Part shown: positions 40,873 to 52,974 of the stretch, piece after piece
How positions within the stretch are numbered: the stretch's first letter is position 1
How the letters are laid out: every line of letters starts with the position of its first letter
DNA from: Maylandia zebra
Lineage: Eukaryota > Chordata > Actinopteri > Cichliformes > Cichlidae
Reading direction: 5' to 3'
NCBI RefSeq assembly: GCF_041146795.1
Contig: NC_135170.1
Span: 21,508,033 to 21,572,032 of the forward strand
Length of the DNA: 64,000 nucleotides
Position numbers and translations under genes: made by a program
The notes under the pieces: generated by a model
The model's input: the letters and a program-made list of their open reading frames with translations, nothing else
Told to the model about the DNA's origin: nothing
Database searches by the model: none

Positions 40873-42225
40873 CACTCAACAAAAATATAAACGCAACACC
40901 TTTGTTACTGCTCCCATTCCCCATGGGATGGACGTAGAGACCTAAAATTCATTCCAGATACACAATATAACCATCCCTCCCAAACAGTGGTCACAAATCA
41001 GTCCAAATGTGTGGTAGTGGGCACATCTGCTATATTGAGATAATCCATCCCACCTCACAGGTGTGCCACATCAGGATGCTGATCTGACATCATGAGTAGT
41101 GCACAGGTGTACCTCAGACTGCCCACAACAAAAGGCCACCCTGGAATGTGCAGTTTTTTGCGCTATTGGGGGTCTGGGGACCCAGAACCGGTCAGTATCT
41201 GGTGTGACCACCATTTGCCTGATGCAGTGCAACACATCGTCGCATGGAGTCTATCAGATTGTCAATTGTGGCCTGTGGAATGTTGGTCCACTCCACTTCA
41301 ATGGCTGTGCGAGGTTGTTGGATATTCGTGGGAACTGGTACACGCTGTCGTATACGCCGGTCAAGCACATCCCAAACATGCTCAATGGGTGACATGTCCG
41401 GTGAGTATGCTGGCCATGCAAGAACTGGGACATTCTCAGCTGCCATCTGCCCTGAACAATGTGAACCATGATTCATCCGTGAAGCGCACACCTCTCCAAC
41501 GTGCCAGACGCCATCGAATGTGAGCATTTGCCCACACAAGTCTGTTACGGCGACGAGCTGGAGTCAGGTCAAGACCCCGATGAGGACGACGGGCATGCAG
41601 TTGAGCGTCCCTGAGACGGTTTCTGACAGTTTGTGCAGAAATTGTTTGGTTGTGCAAACCAATTGTTCCAGCAGCTGTCTGGGTGGCTGGTCTCAGACGA
41701 TCTTGGAGGTGAACCTGCTGGATGTGGAGGTCCTGGGCTGGTGTGGTTACACGAGGTCTGCGGTTGTGAGGCCGGTTGGATGTGCTGCCATATTCTCTGA
41801 AACGCCTGTGGTGACGGCTTATGGTTGAGAAATGAACATTCAATGCACGGGCGACAGATCTGGTTGACATTCCTGCTGTCAGCATGCCAATTGCACGCTC
41901 CCTCATTGCTTGTGGCATCTGTGGCATTTTGCTGTGAGACAAAACTGCACATTCCAGGGTGGCCTTTTGTTGTGGGCAGTCTGAGGTACACCTGTGCACT
42001 ACTCATGATGTCAGATCAGCATCATGATGTGGCACACCTGTGAGGTGGGATGGATTATCTCAATATAGCAGATGTGCCCACTACCACACATTTGGACTGA
42101 TTTGTGACCACTGTTTGGGAGGGATGGTTATATTGTGTATCTGGGATGAATTTTAGGTCTCTACGTCCATCCCATGGGGAATGGGAGCAGTAACAAAGGT
42201 GTTGCGTTTATATTTTTGTTGAGTG
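40873..42225 (-). mobile_element. Tc1-like element with very long inverted repeats, internally deleted
   Basis: Arms of about 290 bp (40,873-41,158 and 41,937-42,225) mirror each other with few differences, from CACTCAACAAAAATATAAAC inward, and TA flanks both ends. The minus-strand transposase starts near 41,925 (MPQMPQAMRERAIGMLTAGM), has the helix-turn-helix region (SVARALNVHFSTISRHHRRF) and the first Asp in VRFTDESWFTLFRADG. It then jumps to AENVPVLAWPAYSPDMSPIE (third acidic residue). The section with the second catalytic Asp and the glycine box is deleted, so the copy cannot move itself, though its ends could be mobilised in trans. Confidence 0.88.
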
Positions 42226-42227
42226 TA

Positions 42228-43503
42228 ACTAGTCACAGAACTGATAACTCTGAAGAAAAGAAGGATACTAAAACTACAAAAGCAATCTAGGGAGTTACCC
42301 TTGTACTGCATATGACAGCAACAACTGGTTTTATCCATTGTTGGCTAGCTGCACTGAAACAGGAGAATCCACCTGTCAGTGGGAGTTTTGTAGAACTATA
42401 AATGAGGACTGTGTTGGGGAAAGCCTCTGGTGCATTTGTGGCTCACTGGAGTCAGACACTGTCCCCTTTGTGTTTGATATTTTCTTGTGGGGATGGGTTG
42501 ACAGACATAGCGGTGCAATCAGCTGGTAGAGCAGAGCTCCACAAAATATGATCACAACTATTTTGTGCAATTTTACAGTGTAATTTAACCCCCAGTTTTC
42601 ACTGTTCAGTTATTCTTTTAACAAACACTTCCAAACTGTTTACAAAAGGTTACAAGGAAGTTTCCAAATAAAGTGGACTCAATGTAACTATAATATCTAT
42701 GACATCAATGTAGTCAAAAGATCAAATCTGCACACACGCACACAGAGTGGAGCAGTCACGTTGGGGAAAACCTAGAAGGAAAAAAACAACTTTTAGCTTA
42801 AAAATAGAACTTCTAATCTCAAGCTCAGTCCTGCACTTGTATTCCATACATACACTGTGAGGTTTTGGACGAGATGAGTGAAAAACAATTCCTGGGAATT
42901 ATTAGTGGGACATGAAAAATCCTGTCTGAAGCTCTCAGGAAAAGGGGCCTGTTCAAAACAATTAATGAGCTTGACCCTTCTAAGGGTTTGAAATACAGTT
43001 AAGTACGGGCAAAGGATGAATGCTGCACACAAGTGATGCTGACTGAGCACAAAAACAGAAGAGACAACATGAGAGAAGCAGCGAACAAAAAATGATGTAA
43101 TCCGTTTTACTTAAAGGTGACACAGTTTCAAGCTTTGACAGGCGGGACATTATTTGGTTTTGGAAAACTGACCTTCAAGTTTCAAACAGGATGTTGGGAA
43201 ATCTCATTTATTTGTAACAAAGCATTTTGTTTCCTGAAAACACTCAGCACAGAGGCAATGATTGCCATTAGGTTGTAAACTCCATGTAGACAAGGAATCT
43301 CATATGTGATGCAAAGAAATTTAAATAAATCTTATTACAAGATAAACCAAAACTTGACAACGTCTCGTCATCACAGGTCATTAGTAGCACATTTGGCACA
43401 GAATCTGCACTTGAATACTTAAATTAGTCCATTCAGTCTTTTTATAAACACTTTTCATTCCGTTCATAAATTTCTCATCGTCCGTCAGCGCCTGACGTCA
43501 GCC
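42228..43503. other. Intergenic, including probable 3' UTR of stk19
   Basis: No exon recognised. TTTATT at 43,207-43,212 (AATAAA on the minus strand) is a possible poly(A) signal for stk19, giving a 3' UTR near 300 nt. Confidence 0.4.
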
Positions 43504-45665
43504 TCACGAATCCACAGATCGCAACAGGGTCCCTGAAGTTGTCGGTATGCTGGAAAGAAAGAAAGCATTCATTAAAATCAGTGGGATCAGACGAAAACAT
43601 GACTCGAGTTAGGCGGAAAACAAGTCAGATTGTTTTGGACGTTAAAGAAAAGGAACCACACTTCAAGACAGACGTAATTTTAAAGATCAAGAGTTGTTAA
43701 AACTGTTTGACAGTAACACGCACACATTAGTGACCATAAAGACTAATAATCCTGTAAATAGACCAAATGGGAAAAAGGAAACCTTTGGGAAAGGCAGAAC
43801 ACCATCATACATTTTGGATCTGTTACCACCAAACACCAAATCTTTCTAGAAAAGTGAAATTGGAAATGTCAGATGATGCCATTTGTTGGTACATCACAAA
43901 GAACTTCATCTGATTAGAGTAGTTTCGTGATAATAAAACTACACATTAAATGTAATATGAGGTGATCCATTTATAAGAGGTTAACACATGAAAGTGTTAT
44001 AAACTTAAACTCCTGTCTTTGAATTGTTTTTTCTACAGCCCTTTAAATTTGGCCTGTATAAGCTATACTAGCAAATTTTTAAGCTAATTATCGCTCAACT
44101 GAATGTGAGATTATTTTGAAATTCCACATTGCTGAAGTCATAGTACCAGATACTTGACCTAAAAAAGTTTTGAAAGACACAGGTCTAGTCTCCCTGGACT
44201 TTTTTCAGAGAAATCAAAGACGGTCGGATTGGGAGTTTCTTAAATTTAGTCCAGTTACTGAAATACGATTGAGAGCAGCTGTATTTAATGCCTTAACAGG
44301 TGGTTAAACTGACCTACTAAGATAAAGGTAAGGAAAGGAGGTAAAAAGCATCCAGTCGTATTACCTCTCTACCAGCTCTGCGCCAACAATGTCATAAATG
44401 TGGTATTTCATATGGAATTTCACTTGTGAATTCGTCCGCCGCTCCTCGATTTCTGCCTTTAAGACTTCGCCGTATTTGGACTTCTTAACCATGCTGAGCA
44501 CTGCTTTACGGCCTAACGGCAAAATGAGAACAAAGACATTAATGGGTGTCGTAACTAAAGGAAATCGCTGTTACGATTCAATCAAGTGAGATTCAACACC
44601 AACCTTTTATGAAGTACTTTGTGAATTTGCCAGAGTTGGGAATGGAAAGCCACCAGCTGCCTGCATCCCTCACAGTCAGGACCCCAGACTTAACCAGCTG
44701 CCTGTGTGTGGGGAGAAAACAGATTCTGAGTTGATCTTTATCTTTCAGAATGGCCAAGTCAGAGGTTACACATTCATTCAATAATGCCAAGCACAAAGTT
44801 ATGGAAATCGGTAAAAACAGCTTTAATGCCACAGAAAATGTTATTCTCTGCTACCCCTTTAAATAAATGTCAAACTCTTTCAGTCATTGTCAGCAGTGTT
44901 GCTTTACTTTTTATTTATCTAGGAAGTTAAATGTTAAACTATGTCCAAGATAGAAGGTTTGGGAATGATAAAGCTAAATAATAAACGCATGCAATATATG
45001 GGTGTCTTTCATACGTTATCTCAGAGTCTGTGAAGAGAAACTCCTTCAGCATTTTGTCTTTCGTGAAGCTCAGATCTGTGCAAGCGGACACCACTTTCTC
45101 CAAGAACCTCTCCACGGTGGCTCTTGTGGTTTTGCCCTCCTCTCCCGCCAGCACTTTGGCCTTGTAGTCAGAAGTAAAAACCAGCCCAAAGGCTTCTGCG
45201 TCGAACCCGAGCTGGAACATCAGCAGATCTCCTCGTTCACGCATCTTATTCTGTTACCGATGACAGCAACGAGTTGTATTTCACATCTGAATCTGCAGAA
45301 ATGATTACACATACATTTCTAACACTTAAAATCCACCTTACCACCTCCTTGTCCACCAAAGTCTTGTCACTGTGTAAGCTGTAGAGCTGGTGCTTCAGCA
45401 CAATTTGAGGCAGTGCATCATTGAAGAGCTTTCTGGGAAATAGGGTCATGAGGTACTCCAGACTGGATTTAATGTCAGCTGGTCCTTTTAAAGTGAAGAA
45501 ATGACAGTGTGAACTTCAAATGAAGAGTTTTTTGATCACGTTATTGTAGATTTTTTAGGAGTCACACCCACCATCTTCAGCAGCAGTAGCTCCAAATTGT
45601 TCTGTGCCATTTCTTCTCTTCTTCAGATTGAAAGCGTCTGAAATCAGAGCCCGTTTCCTGCTCAT
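43504..45665 (-). CDS. stk19: STK19 (G11), nuclear winged-helix protein
   Basis: Coding exons on the minus strand are 45665-45572, 45484-45342, 45250-45015, 44701-44604, 44512-44365 and 43549-43504 (765 nt, 254 residues, equal to the human 254-residue form). All borders are GT-AG and phases join cleanly. Recognisable text: MSRKRALISDAFNLKKRR (nuclear-localisation-like N-terminus), TLFPRKLFNDALPQIVLK, SGVLTVRDAGSWWLSIP, and the C-terminus PTTSGTLLRSVDS. Although named a kinase, it has no visible kinase motifs; recent work treats it as a winged-helix DNA-binding factor in transcription-coupled repair. A 5' UTR exon probably ends at a donor at 45,978 and splices to an acceptor just before the ATG. 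It is head to head with dxo. Confidence 0.93.
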
Positions 45666-45978
45666 ACCTGAAGGAGAAATTTGCACCTGTTCACTCCAAG
45701 ATGCTGCTTTTCTCGCTACACAACGCAGAGCCTATTAAAAGACCTTTAAATGGTCAATCATATCATTATTTCCTACTAATTAAGAATAATGCCCCACAGT
45801 CAAGATCCACTCCTTTGCCAATTTCTGATGAATGAATTATAAGACATAATCTCATATTTTCCATAAAGGTACGCTCAGAAAACAAGTTTTGTTAGGTTAA
45901 AAACACTACACCGTTAGCCATGCTAACGCTAGCTCGTTTATCAGCTATTTGAACTCGAAAATAATTTTCGTCCTTACC

Positions 45979-46397
45979 TGATGAATAAACCCAATAATAA
46001 TGTTTTTTTTTTTCTTTTACATCACTTTATTCTCTGCCAGAGCCACAAACCAGCCCAACAGCTACAGGGAACTGCTACAACTCTTCTTTTCACGGATATT
46101 TACAGTGTTTTTAGAGGAAGTGTCGCCGCTAACACCGAGCAGCGGATTGGATGGAAAACTGCACACGGAAGTGGCGTTAGCTTGTTGTTAGCGTGTGAGA
46201 CTAGTTAGCTGTCTCGCTACAAAAACAAGGCAGCGTTTTTCTAACTCAGCTACTTCTTGGTTTTAGTCGGTAAAGATGCAACAAACGTATGTTTGTTGTT
46301 CCTGTGCCAAGTCTGTTATTTTATTTCCTCTGACATAATATAAACAGGGAACTTCTAACGTTAGCTTAGCAACCTCTGCTCGCTGTGCTGTAAAGAG
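45979..46397. promoter_or_regulatory. Shared stk19/dxo promoter region
   Basis: Between the stk19 5' UTR donor (45,978, minus) and a likely dxo 5' UTR donor (AAAGAG before GTAGGT at 46,398, plus) lies ~420 bp holding both transcription starts. It contains an inverted CCAAT (GGATTGG near 46,143) and repeated GTTAGC/CTAACGTTAGC words. Exact starts cannot be read from sequence. Confidence 0.5.
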
Positions 46398-46689
46398 GTA
46401 GGTTATCACTTACTTACGTCTTATTTATTCATGAAAGTACTCTTTAGTTTTCGTAGTGGGGTTAGTAAGAGCGGTATTAGGAAACCTTTGTTAATTTTAA
46501 ACATGCATTTAATTGAGAAACAGTGCAGACACACGCCAGACATTACCTGCCTCTTTTCCATTCAACATTCAACACATAAACTGTTATAAGCACATCAGGC
46601 GGTTCTAGGTCCAGATATGCTGCATTTAAACTTAAACTAATTCATTGTTTGTGTACAATTTGTTACAGAGAGGAAAGAACACATTTCTA

Positions 46690-47050
46690 ATTTTAAATAT
46701 GCAGCACTGTGCAAAAGTCTTCAGCCACCCCATCATGTCTTTATATTTTGGTAGGAAAATGTGGAACCGGTGCAGCGATTTATCAAAACATGTTCAAGCA
46801 TACAAGAGTATAAAGTATATAAGGCAAAAACAACTTTGTACAGTTCTAACGATCTTGAAAGCCAATATTTGGTTTGACCACATTTATTCTTCAACGCAGC
46901 CTGAACTCTGTTAGCAAAGCTTTCCTGTCATTTCTTTAAGCAGTCTTCAGGAATAGTTTTCCAGGCTTCTTGAAGGACATCCAAAGCTCTTCTTTGGATG
47001 TTTGATGCAAACCGATTATAAGGACACAGCTTATAATCGGTTCTTTGCAA
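46690..47050 (-). mobile_element. Tc1-like transposon fragment
   Basis: It begins CAGCACTGTGCAAAAGTCTT, a known terminus of a fish Tc1-like family. It continues with antisense transposase text (AAGCTTTCCTGTCATTTCTT, GGAATAGTTTTCCAGGCTTC, AAAGCTCTTCTTTGGATGTT). Only the 3' part is left. It lies in the intron before the first coding exon of dxo. Confidence 0.7.
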
Positions 47051-47175
47051 AGTTGCCTGTTATATTTTTAAAAGTTAGCTAAAGAATATGCACATATGCA
47101 TTAACCCTAACCTAACTTATCCCTGAAAAAATTGCACTTAAAGAACAAAAACTCATAAATTCTTTCTGTCCAGCT

Positions 47176-49974
47176 ATGGACCCCCACAGATCCAGCATCA
47201 GCTGTCACAGCCATCAGTCCTCGTACAAAAGACAAAGAGACGACAGTGGCAGAAGTCCTCGTGAGAATAAACACTTCAGAACGAACACACAGCACCAGTA
47301 TCGGTCTGAGTCGGCTCTGGGTCAAAACCCTTTGAGCTGCAGGACTTTAAGCACGAGAAGAGAGCTTTATGAAAGAGACTTTCCTGTTTACAAACAGCCT
47401 GTGGAAGTGGGATGTTTTTCCCTCGACTCTGAGCGTAGATTCTTCAACGACAGCAGGCAGATGAGGTACTACGTGGAGCCTGACAGGAATCCAAATTTCA
47501 ACCTGAGGGATGGATACAGGGATCGCTTTATAAAAAGAGACGACAGTGTGAAGGAGAGGCTGGACCATATTCTCCGGTGGATTGTAGCCAATAAATCAAA
47601 GATTAACCCAACAGGGGCAGCAGCCTCACCTCGGTAAGTGTAGCTGTGAGGTTCCTGTTTTTATTGTATTTCTCTTCAGGTGATCAAGTAGGTCCCACAC
47701 AGAGAGAGAGAGAGAGATAAACATTATTGATCTCTAACCACAACAACAGTTCCTACTGGACATGTATTCTTTGATCAACCTCTACTCTTTCCAGCGCTTT
47801 AGATGTCGACTTTGTGACATGGCGGGGCCACCTAACTAAGCTGCTGACCACTCCTTATGAGACAAGGGAAGGCTGGTTGTTAGCAGTCACCAGGTTCAGG
47901 GGCACATTTTACATCAGTGAGGTGGAAACGGAAGCTGCTCGCAGGGAACGGGAGAACCGCACCGAGAGGCATGAAGAGATGATGTACTGGGGATACAAGT
48001 TTGAGCAATACACATGTGCAGGTAGGTGGGTTTATGTAGTACCTTATTTTTCCTTTTTTTTTTTTTTTTTTTTGAAACTTTGGGTACTGATTTAAACTGC
48101 CTTACCCACAGCTGATGATTCACAGGCATACCTCATAATCAACTGGTTTTATATTCAGTCCATTTGTGCCTGGGAAGCACAACATGTGAGATTTCCACTA
48201 TGGGGAAAAATGCTAATGGTATAATAAAAAACCCCAAACAAAAACAGTACTTTTGCCTCACAAAAAGAAGGTGCAGGTTTGATTTCACCGGCTGTTTTCG
48301 TGTGAGCTTTGCTGCCTGTGTGGGTTCTCTCCAGGCACGCTAATTTACTGGGATTTTCCCACATAACCATCTCTAGGGTTTACAGAGACTGGTTTGAAAA
48401 GAGGAAACATCCAGTCAGTGGCAGTTCTCAGGGTGAAAATTCCTCATTGGTACCAAAGATCAAAGAGAGACTGCTTGGAACTGATAGGAAGGCAAGAGTA
48501 ACTCAAACAACCACTTAGTACAATCGAGGTAATCAGAAGACCACACCAGGTGCAACTCCTGTCAGCTAAGAAAAGGAAACTGAAGCTATAATTCATCCAA
48601 GCTCAACAAAACTGGACAATAGAAGACTAGAAAAATGTTTCCTGGCTGATGATTCTTGGTTTGTGCTGCACTGGTAATGGCAGAATTGGGGATAAACAAC
48701 AGGAAAACACAGATCCATGCTGCTTTGTGTCAGCAGTCCAGGCTGCTGGGTCCCTTAGTACCAGTTGAGCATCATTTACATGACACAGCCTGAGTATTGT
48801 TGCTGATTATGTTCATCCCTTTATGACCACAGTGCCTATCTTTTGATGGCCGCTTCCAGCAGCTGTCCTTTTAAAAAGTTATCTTCATGTCTTTATGTAA
48901 TTGAAGAACTCGAGTAACAGCAAAGACTCGTAAATGCAGTATGATTGTTGATCTTACCACGATTAATTAAAATTACTACACTCTATAAAAATGTAATGTG
49001 ATTATTATAATGCCCAACACTGACTTCAAATCATTATTTTTTCTGTACATATCCGTGTGTCCCTTATATTAGATATGAAAACTAAACCTAGCACAGTGCT
49101 TTCAGTGGTAAAGTTTCACCTTTGTCTCTCCTGTAGACAATACCCACAGTCTACCTGACCCTGGTGGAGTGGTTAACACCAACGAGGCCTTCTGCACTGT
49201 GGTGCAAACTCGGCTCGCGGATCACAGACTGCTGTTCTCCGGCGAGGTGGACTGTCGAGATAAAGATCCCAAAGCTCCGGCTGCTCCTGCCTGTTACGTG
49301 GAGCTGAAGACCTCTGCAGAGATCTGCACCCCCAAACAGCGCAGCAACTTCCACAGGTACAGGATAAAGTAAAGCCTCATAATTTTCACGTTGTGTGGTT
49401 GGCTGGATGGTAACGCTTTTATTTTGGCGCTCCTCAGGTTCAAACTGCTTAAGTGGTGGGCCCAGTCTTTTCTCCCGGGAGTCCCTAGAGTGGTGGCAGG
49501 TTTCCGAGATCAGGAAGGTGTCGTTGTTTCCGTGGAGACCTTTCACATTTCTAAGATCTCCCATCTCATCAAGGTAAAGCAATAAATAACTCGTGATTTA
49601 AAAACATCTGGCAGCACACCATGAGCACACTTCATGAGCCTTCTGTACATCTTTTAAACAGAACGAGTATAACTGCTGGAAGCCGACAGTATGCATGAAC
49701 TTTTGCTGCGATTTCCTGTCTTTTGTGAAGCGTGTAGTTACCGAAGACAGTCCTAGGTGAGCTATAATAAGACTTTTAAAATATTCTGGTTTGGGGTAAA
49801 TACATGTTAATCTCTTTCTGTTGTCATTTCAGAGTGGTGTACCTGTTCTCCTGGGATCCCTACAAAGATGTCACCTACTCTGCCCACAGAGACTCTCAGT
49901 ATTGCTTCCTGCCACACTGGTATGTTGAGGAGATGACGAGAAGTGAAGACTCCCAATATGAGCCTAAAGCATAA
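47176..49974 (+). CDS. dxo: Decapping exoribonuclease DXO (Dom3Z)
   Basis: Exons are 47176-47633, 47795-48021, 49137-49356, 49438-49573, 49662-49756 and 49833-49974 (1,278 nt, 425 residues; human 396). The enzyme removes incomplete or non-canonical (including NAD) caps from RNA and degrades the body 5'-3' in nucleus and cytosol. Catalytic motifs are visible: E265 and D267 in GEVDC, and E284 and K286 in YVELKT, with the same 19-residue spacing as E234 and E253 of mammalian DXO. Upstream, GFL-type region text reads EREFP-like (YERDFPVYKQPVEVGCFSLD) and downstream FKLLKWWAQSFLPGVP is typical. The extra ~30 residues are a basic N-terminal extension. The acceptor at 47,173 implies a non-coding first exon. 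Intron 2 carries a Tc1-like relic. Confidence 0.95.
48338..48870 (+). mobile_element. Degraded Tc1-like transposon in dxo intron 2
   Basis: CTGGGATTTTCCCACATAAC, GTTTACAGAGACTGG, AGCTGATAGGAAGGCA-like and GACCACACCAGGTGCAACTC wording show the same family as 748-1,645. Terminal repeats are gone and frames are broken. Confidence 0.7.
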
Positions 49975-52974
49975 TTTATACTTCTGCACTGAAGTCTGAA
50001 AGCCTGGAGTTGATTCATTCCCTTCCAGTCAATTAGAAGAGGAGGAAACAGGCCAATCACAGTTGTTTTGAGGAAGGGAGGTGCATGTCAGCATAGGATA
50101 TTGTGACGTAAGATTTAACCCTACGTATGGCTCTGATAAACTGAATTGCAGAAGTATAAATTCCACCTGAGGCATGGTCACGAATGCATCATTATCCTGT
50201 AGACCTCCAGTGGAGGACATTTAACGTGGTAAACATTTGCATGAGCTCACCAATCACTACTCAGTCTTCTGGGGGGGATTCTTTTATTTTATTTTTTTAA
50301 AGCAGTGATGAACTACATTTTATCTGGCATGTAATGATCTAAACAAAACACAATTAAAGAAATCAGTATTGTTTCTCAATCTTTTTTTATTCCCTGGTTA
50401 TAACAATAATTTACAACCCACAAACAGTGTTATATTTATTTAAACAAAATTAGAAAATCTGTGTTGTGTTTTTTTTGTTGTTGTAAATGAGTCAAGATGA
50501 TATCAAATAAGAACTGGATGTAAACAAAGTTCATTTTGTAAAATATAAAAAGCAAAATTGTAAAGCTTTAATCAAAAAAAAAAACAAAAAACCAAACAGT
50601 TGGAGCTGTTTTTCCTAACTGCTACCAAATATAAGTGACAACTGGCAGAGGAGCTGAAATCTGGTAAATGTGTCACTTGGCTAGAGTATTGATAGAACAA
50701 CAAAAGGTCTAAAGGCTGCGGTGTTAAAGGGAAGCGCCTCTCTTGGTTATAACCAAGACGTAAAGAGAGAAAAACCAGTTTAACAACAACAGCAGCAGGA
50801 GGAGTGGATCAACTGTCAACCGGCATCAAGTTGAAAGGCAGCATTAACTGTCATTTACCACATCAGAGAGAGAGAAAGTACTGTGACAAATACTGTGAAT
50901 CACTGCGATCCCCGACAAGTTTACACTACTCGCAGGGAACTGATAGACATAATGGAAGACATCTGTGTGAAAGAAAAAGAGCGCACGTCGAACACTGCGA
51001 TATTGAAAACAGTAGAAAAAACTCAGTGCATCAAGTGTTTGTGTAGATCAACAGTCACTGAATAACTTACAAACGAGTGACAAAAAAAAGAATTAAACCA
51101 TCGACAAGCATCAAAATGAAAAAGTGCCAAAACCTGCAGCTCTTTAGAGTGAGACTGGCTTCAAAAGAGTCAAAACCCTATAACCTTTGATGTTAAAATG
51201 CCCAGCTTTACAACAAAAATAAATGTGTTTGCAACCTGATACAGTTTCTTTTTGTCTTTATAACCTGTTAGCCCCAGTCCACATGGTTGCTTTCTTATCT
51301 AAACTTTACAAAAGCTCAAAAGTAAAAGGTGTGGCTACGCTGACTTACAGGTACATGCCGACACAGATGTCTGCTCAGCTTAACCAGTTTTTGTAGCATT
51401 GGTGTCTTTTGTCGTGTAATAATCTCACCAGTAGTAAACTATCAAAGAAGCTTGTGTTCCAGTCTTGCCACAGAGTCATCCATAAATAGTCACTTCTGGC
51501 TCATAAACCCTCCAAAACTTGATAACAACAACATTTTAGCAGCCAAAACCTTAAAATGCAGAGTACAAAGCTAATCAGTAGTTGATAGTGGATCCATCCA
51601 CGTTTTATATTCAGTCTATGGGGGAAACAAACCTCTAATTCCTGCAGTGAGGAAATATTATACTCTGACTGGTTTCATGAATCAGAAGCTACAGCTTTTG
51701 CAGTCACAAGACCACAAAACAAGCTAATTTGAGAGAAATTTGTGTGTAGGTGTTAGTTGGTGTACTCCACCACCAGCAACATAATGAGGGTGTGTCTTTT
51801 GGAAGAATACTGTTTATCTTTGTAGGTCCAAAGACTTTAAGAATACATGCTGAGGTGCACTGATGCTGTGGACGCACAACTAAGATTTTAGCTTGTTTTT
51901 TTCCTTTAATTTGTCACTCGTCTGTATGTCAGTTCATACAGTTTCTTTTTCATAATGCATTACAATCAGAGGCACTTGCTACCTACAACTACTGCAGCAT
52001 GTGCAGACACATACACTGTGCTTTTCCCTCAATTTATATTAAATTAATTTAATGAGGTTTCCATCTTGCAGGATTTCACAACTGGATAAATTCACAGTTA
52101 AAAGCTTAAGTGTATGTAAAGAATGGCCCAGTGGTTTAGATTAAGGCAGCAGTAAACTTATCATCACGTGCAATAAAGCTCAAATGTTAAGACAAAAGTC
52201 TTAAATTGAAATACACTTTTTCAAATTCATATGAAAATGTAAATGTAAAGACAAATATCATTCATCTCCTATAGTGAAATATGAAACTACAGCAGACTCA
52301 TGACAAAAACTCGGACCAGGGGAAAGCAGCTAGTCTGGCCCATTGATTTGAACCAGTAATTTCTTAAAGAGCATGTATATTTCCACGAGAGCTGTATCAG
52401 TCTTTCAGTGCAGCCAACATCTCTCAGAAAGAGGCCAAACAGGTGTATTTGTGTTCTTTTGCCTAAACGGGTTTTTTTTGTTGGTTTTTTTTTAAATCAT
52501 CACCTGACAGAGTTTTATTTTTTAACAGTAGAAAGTTCAGCTCTTTGAAAGGTGTTCTTTTCAAACAGTTACTCAATACAGGACCTGTTTAACTCACCTC
52601 ACACTAGAAGATATTATACAGCAAACCAAACTAATAAATAATGTCTGTATGTTTTTCTTTGTCACATAAACTCAGTTAACTTTAGTCCCTGCAGGACCAT
52701 GCTTAACCAAGAGAAATGCACCAGTGGAGAGGATGTGTATGCACAGATGTTCACAGTTAGAGGTTAACAATAGCAATAATTAAACCCCCCTCTGGTTTTG
52801 TTATATAATTTGGGAATGGAATAGGAATGTGGGGCTCCCAAAGCACCATTGCGGGCTCATATTATCGTGCCTATGCGACAGAAACAATTCATAATGTTAG
52901 TAATAGCATCAGCAGGCTTTAAAACCTACTGAGGATGAGTGCACTGACGGTTTGCTGTGTTCAGGTAGCAGTCT
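49975..52974. other. Convergent intergenic region, 3' UTRs of dxo and slc25a17
   Basis: AT-rich 3 kb between convergent genes. No exon recognised. TTTATT near 52,514 (AATAAA on the minus strand) is a candidate poly(A) signal for slc25a17. A short AG-rich (GAGAGAGAG) patch lies near 50,866. The small ORFs show no family resemblance. Confidence 0.5.

Noticed and set aside
41092-41523. 143-residue plus-strand ORF
   Set aside because: It is antisense to the transposase and overlaps the long inverted arm of a Tc1-like element.
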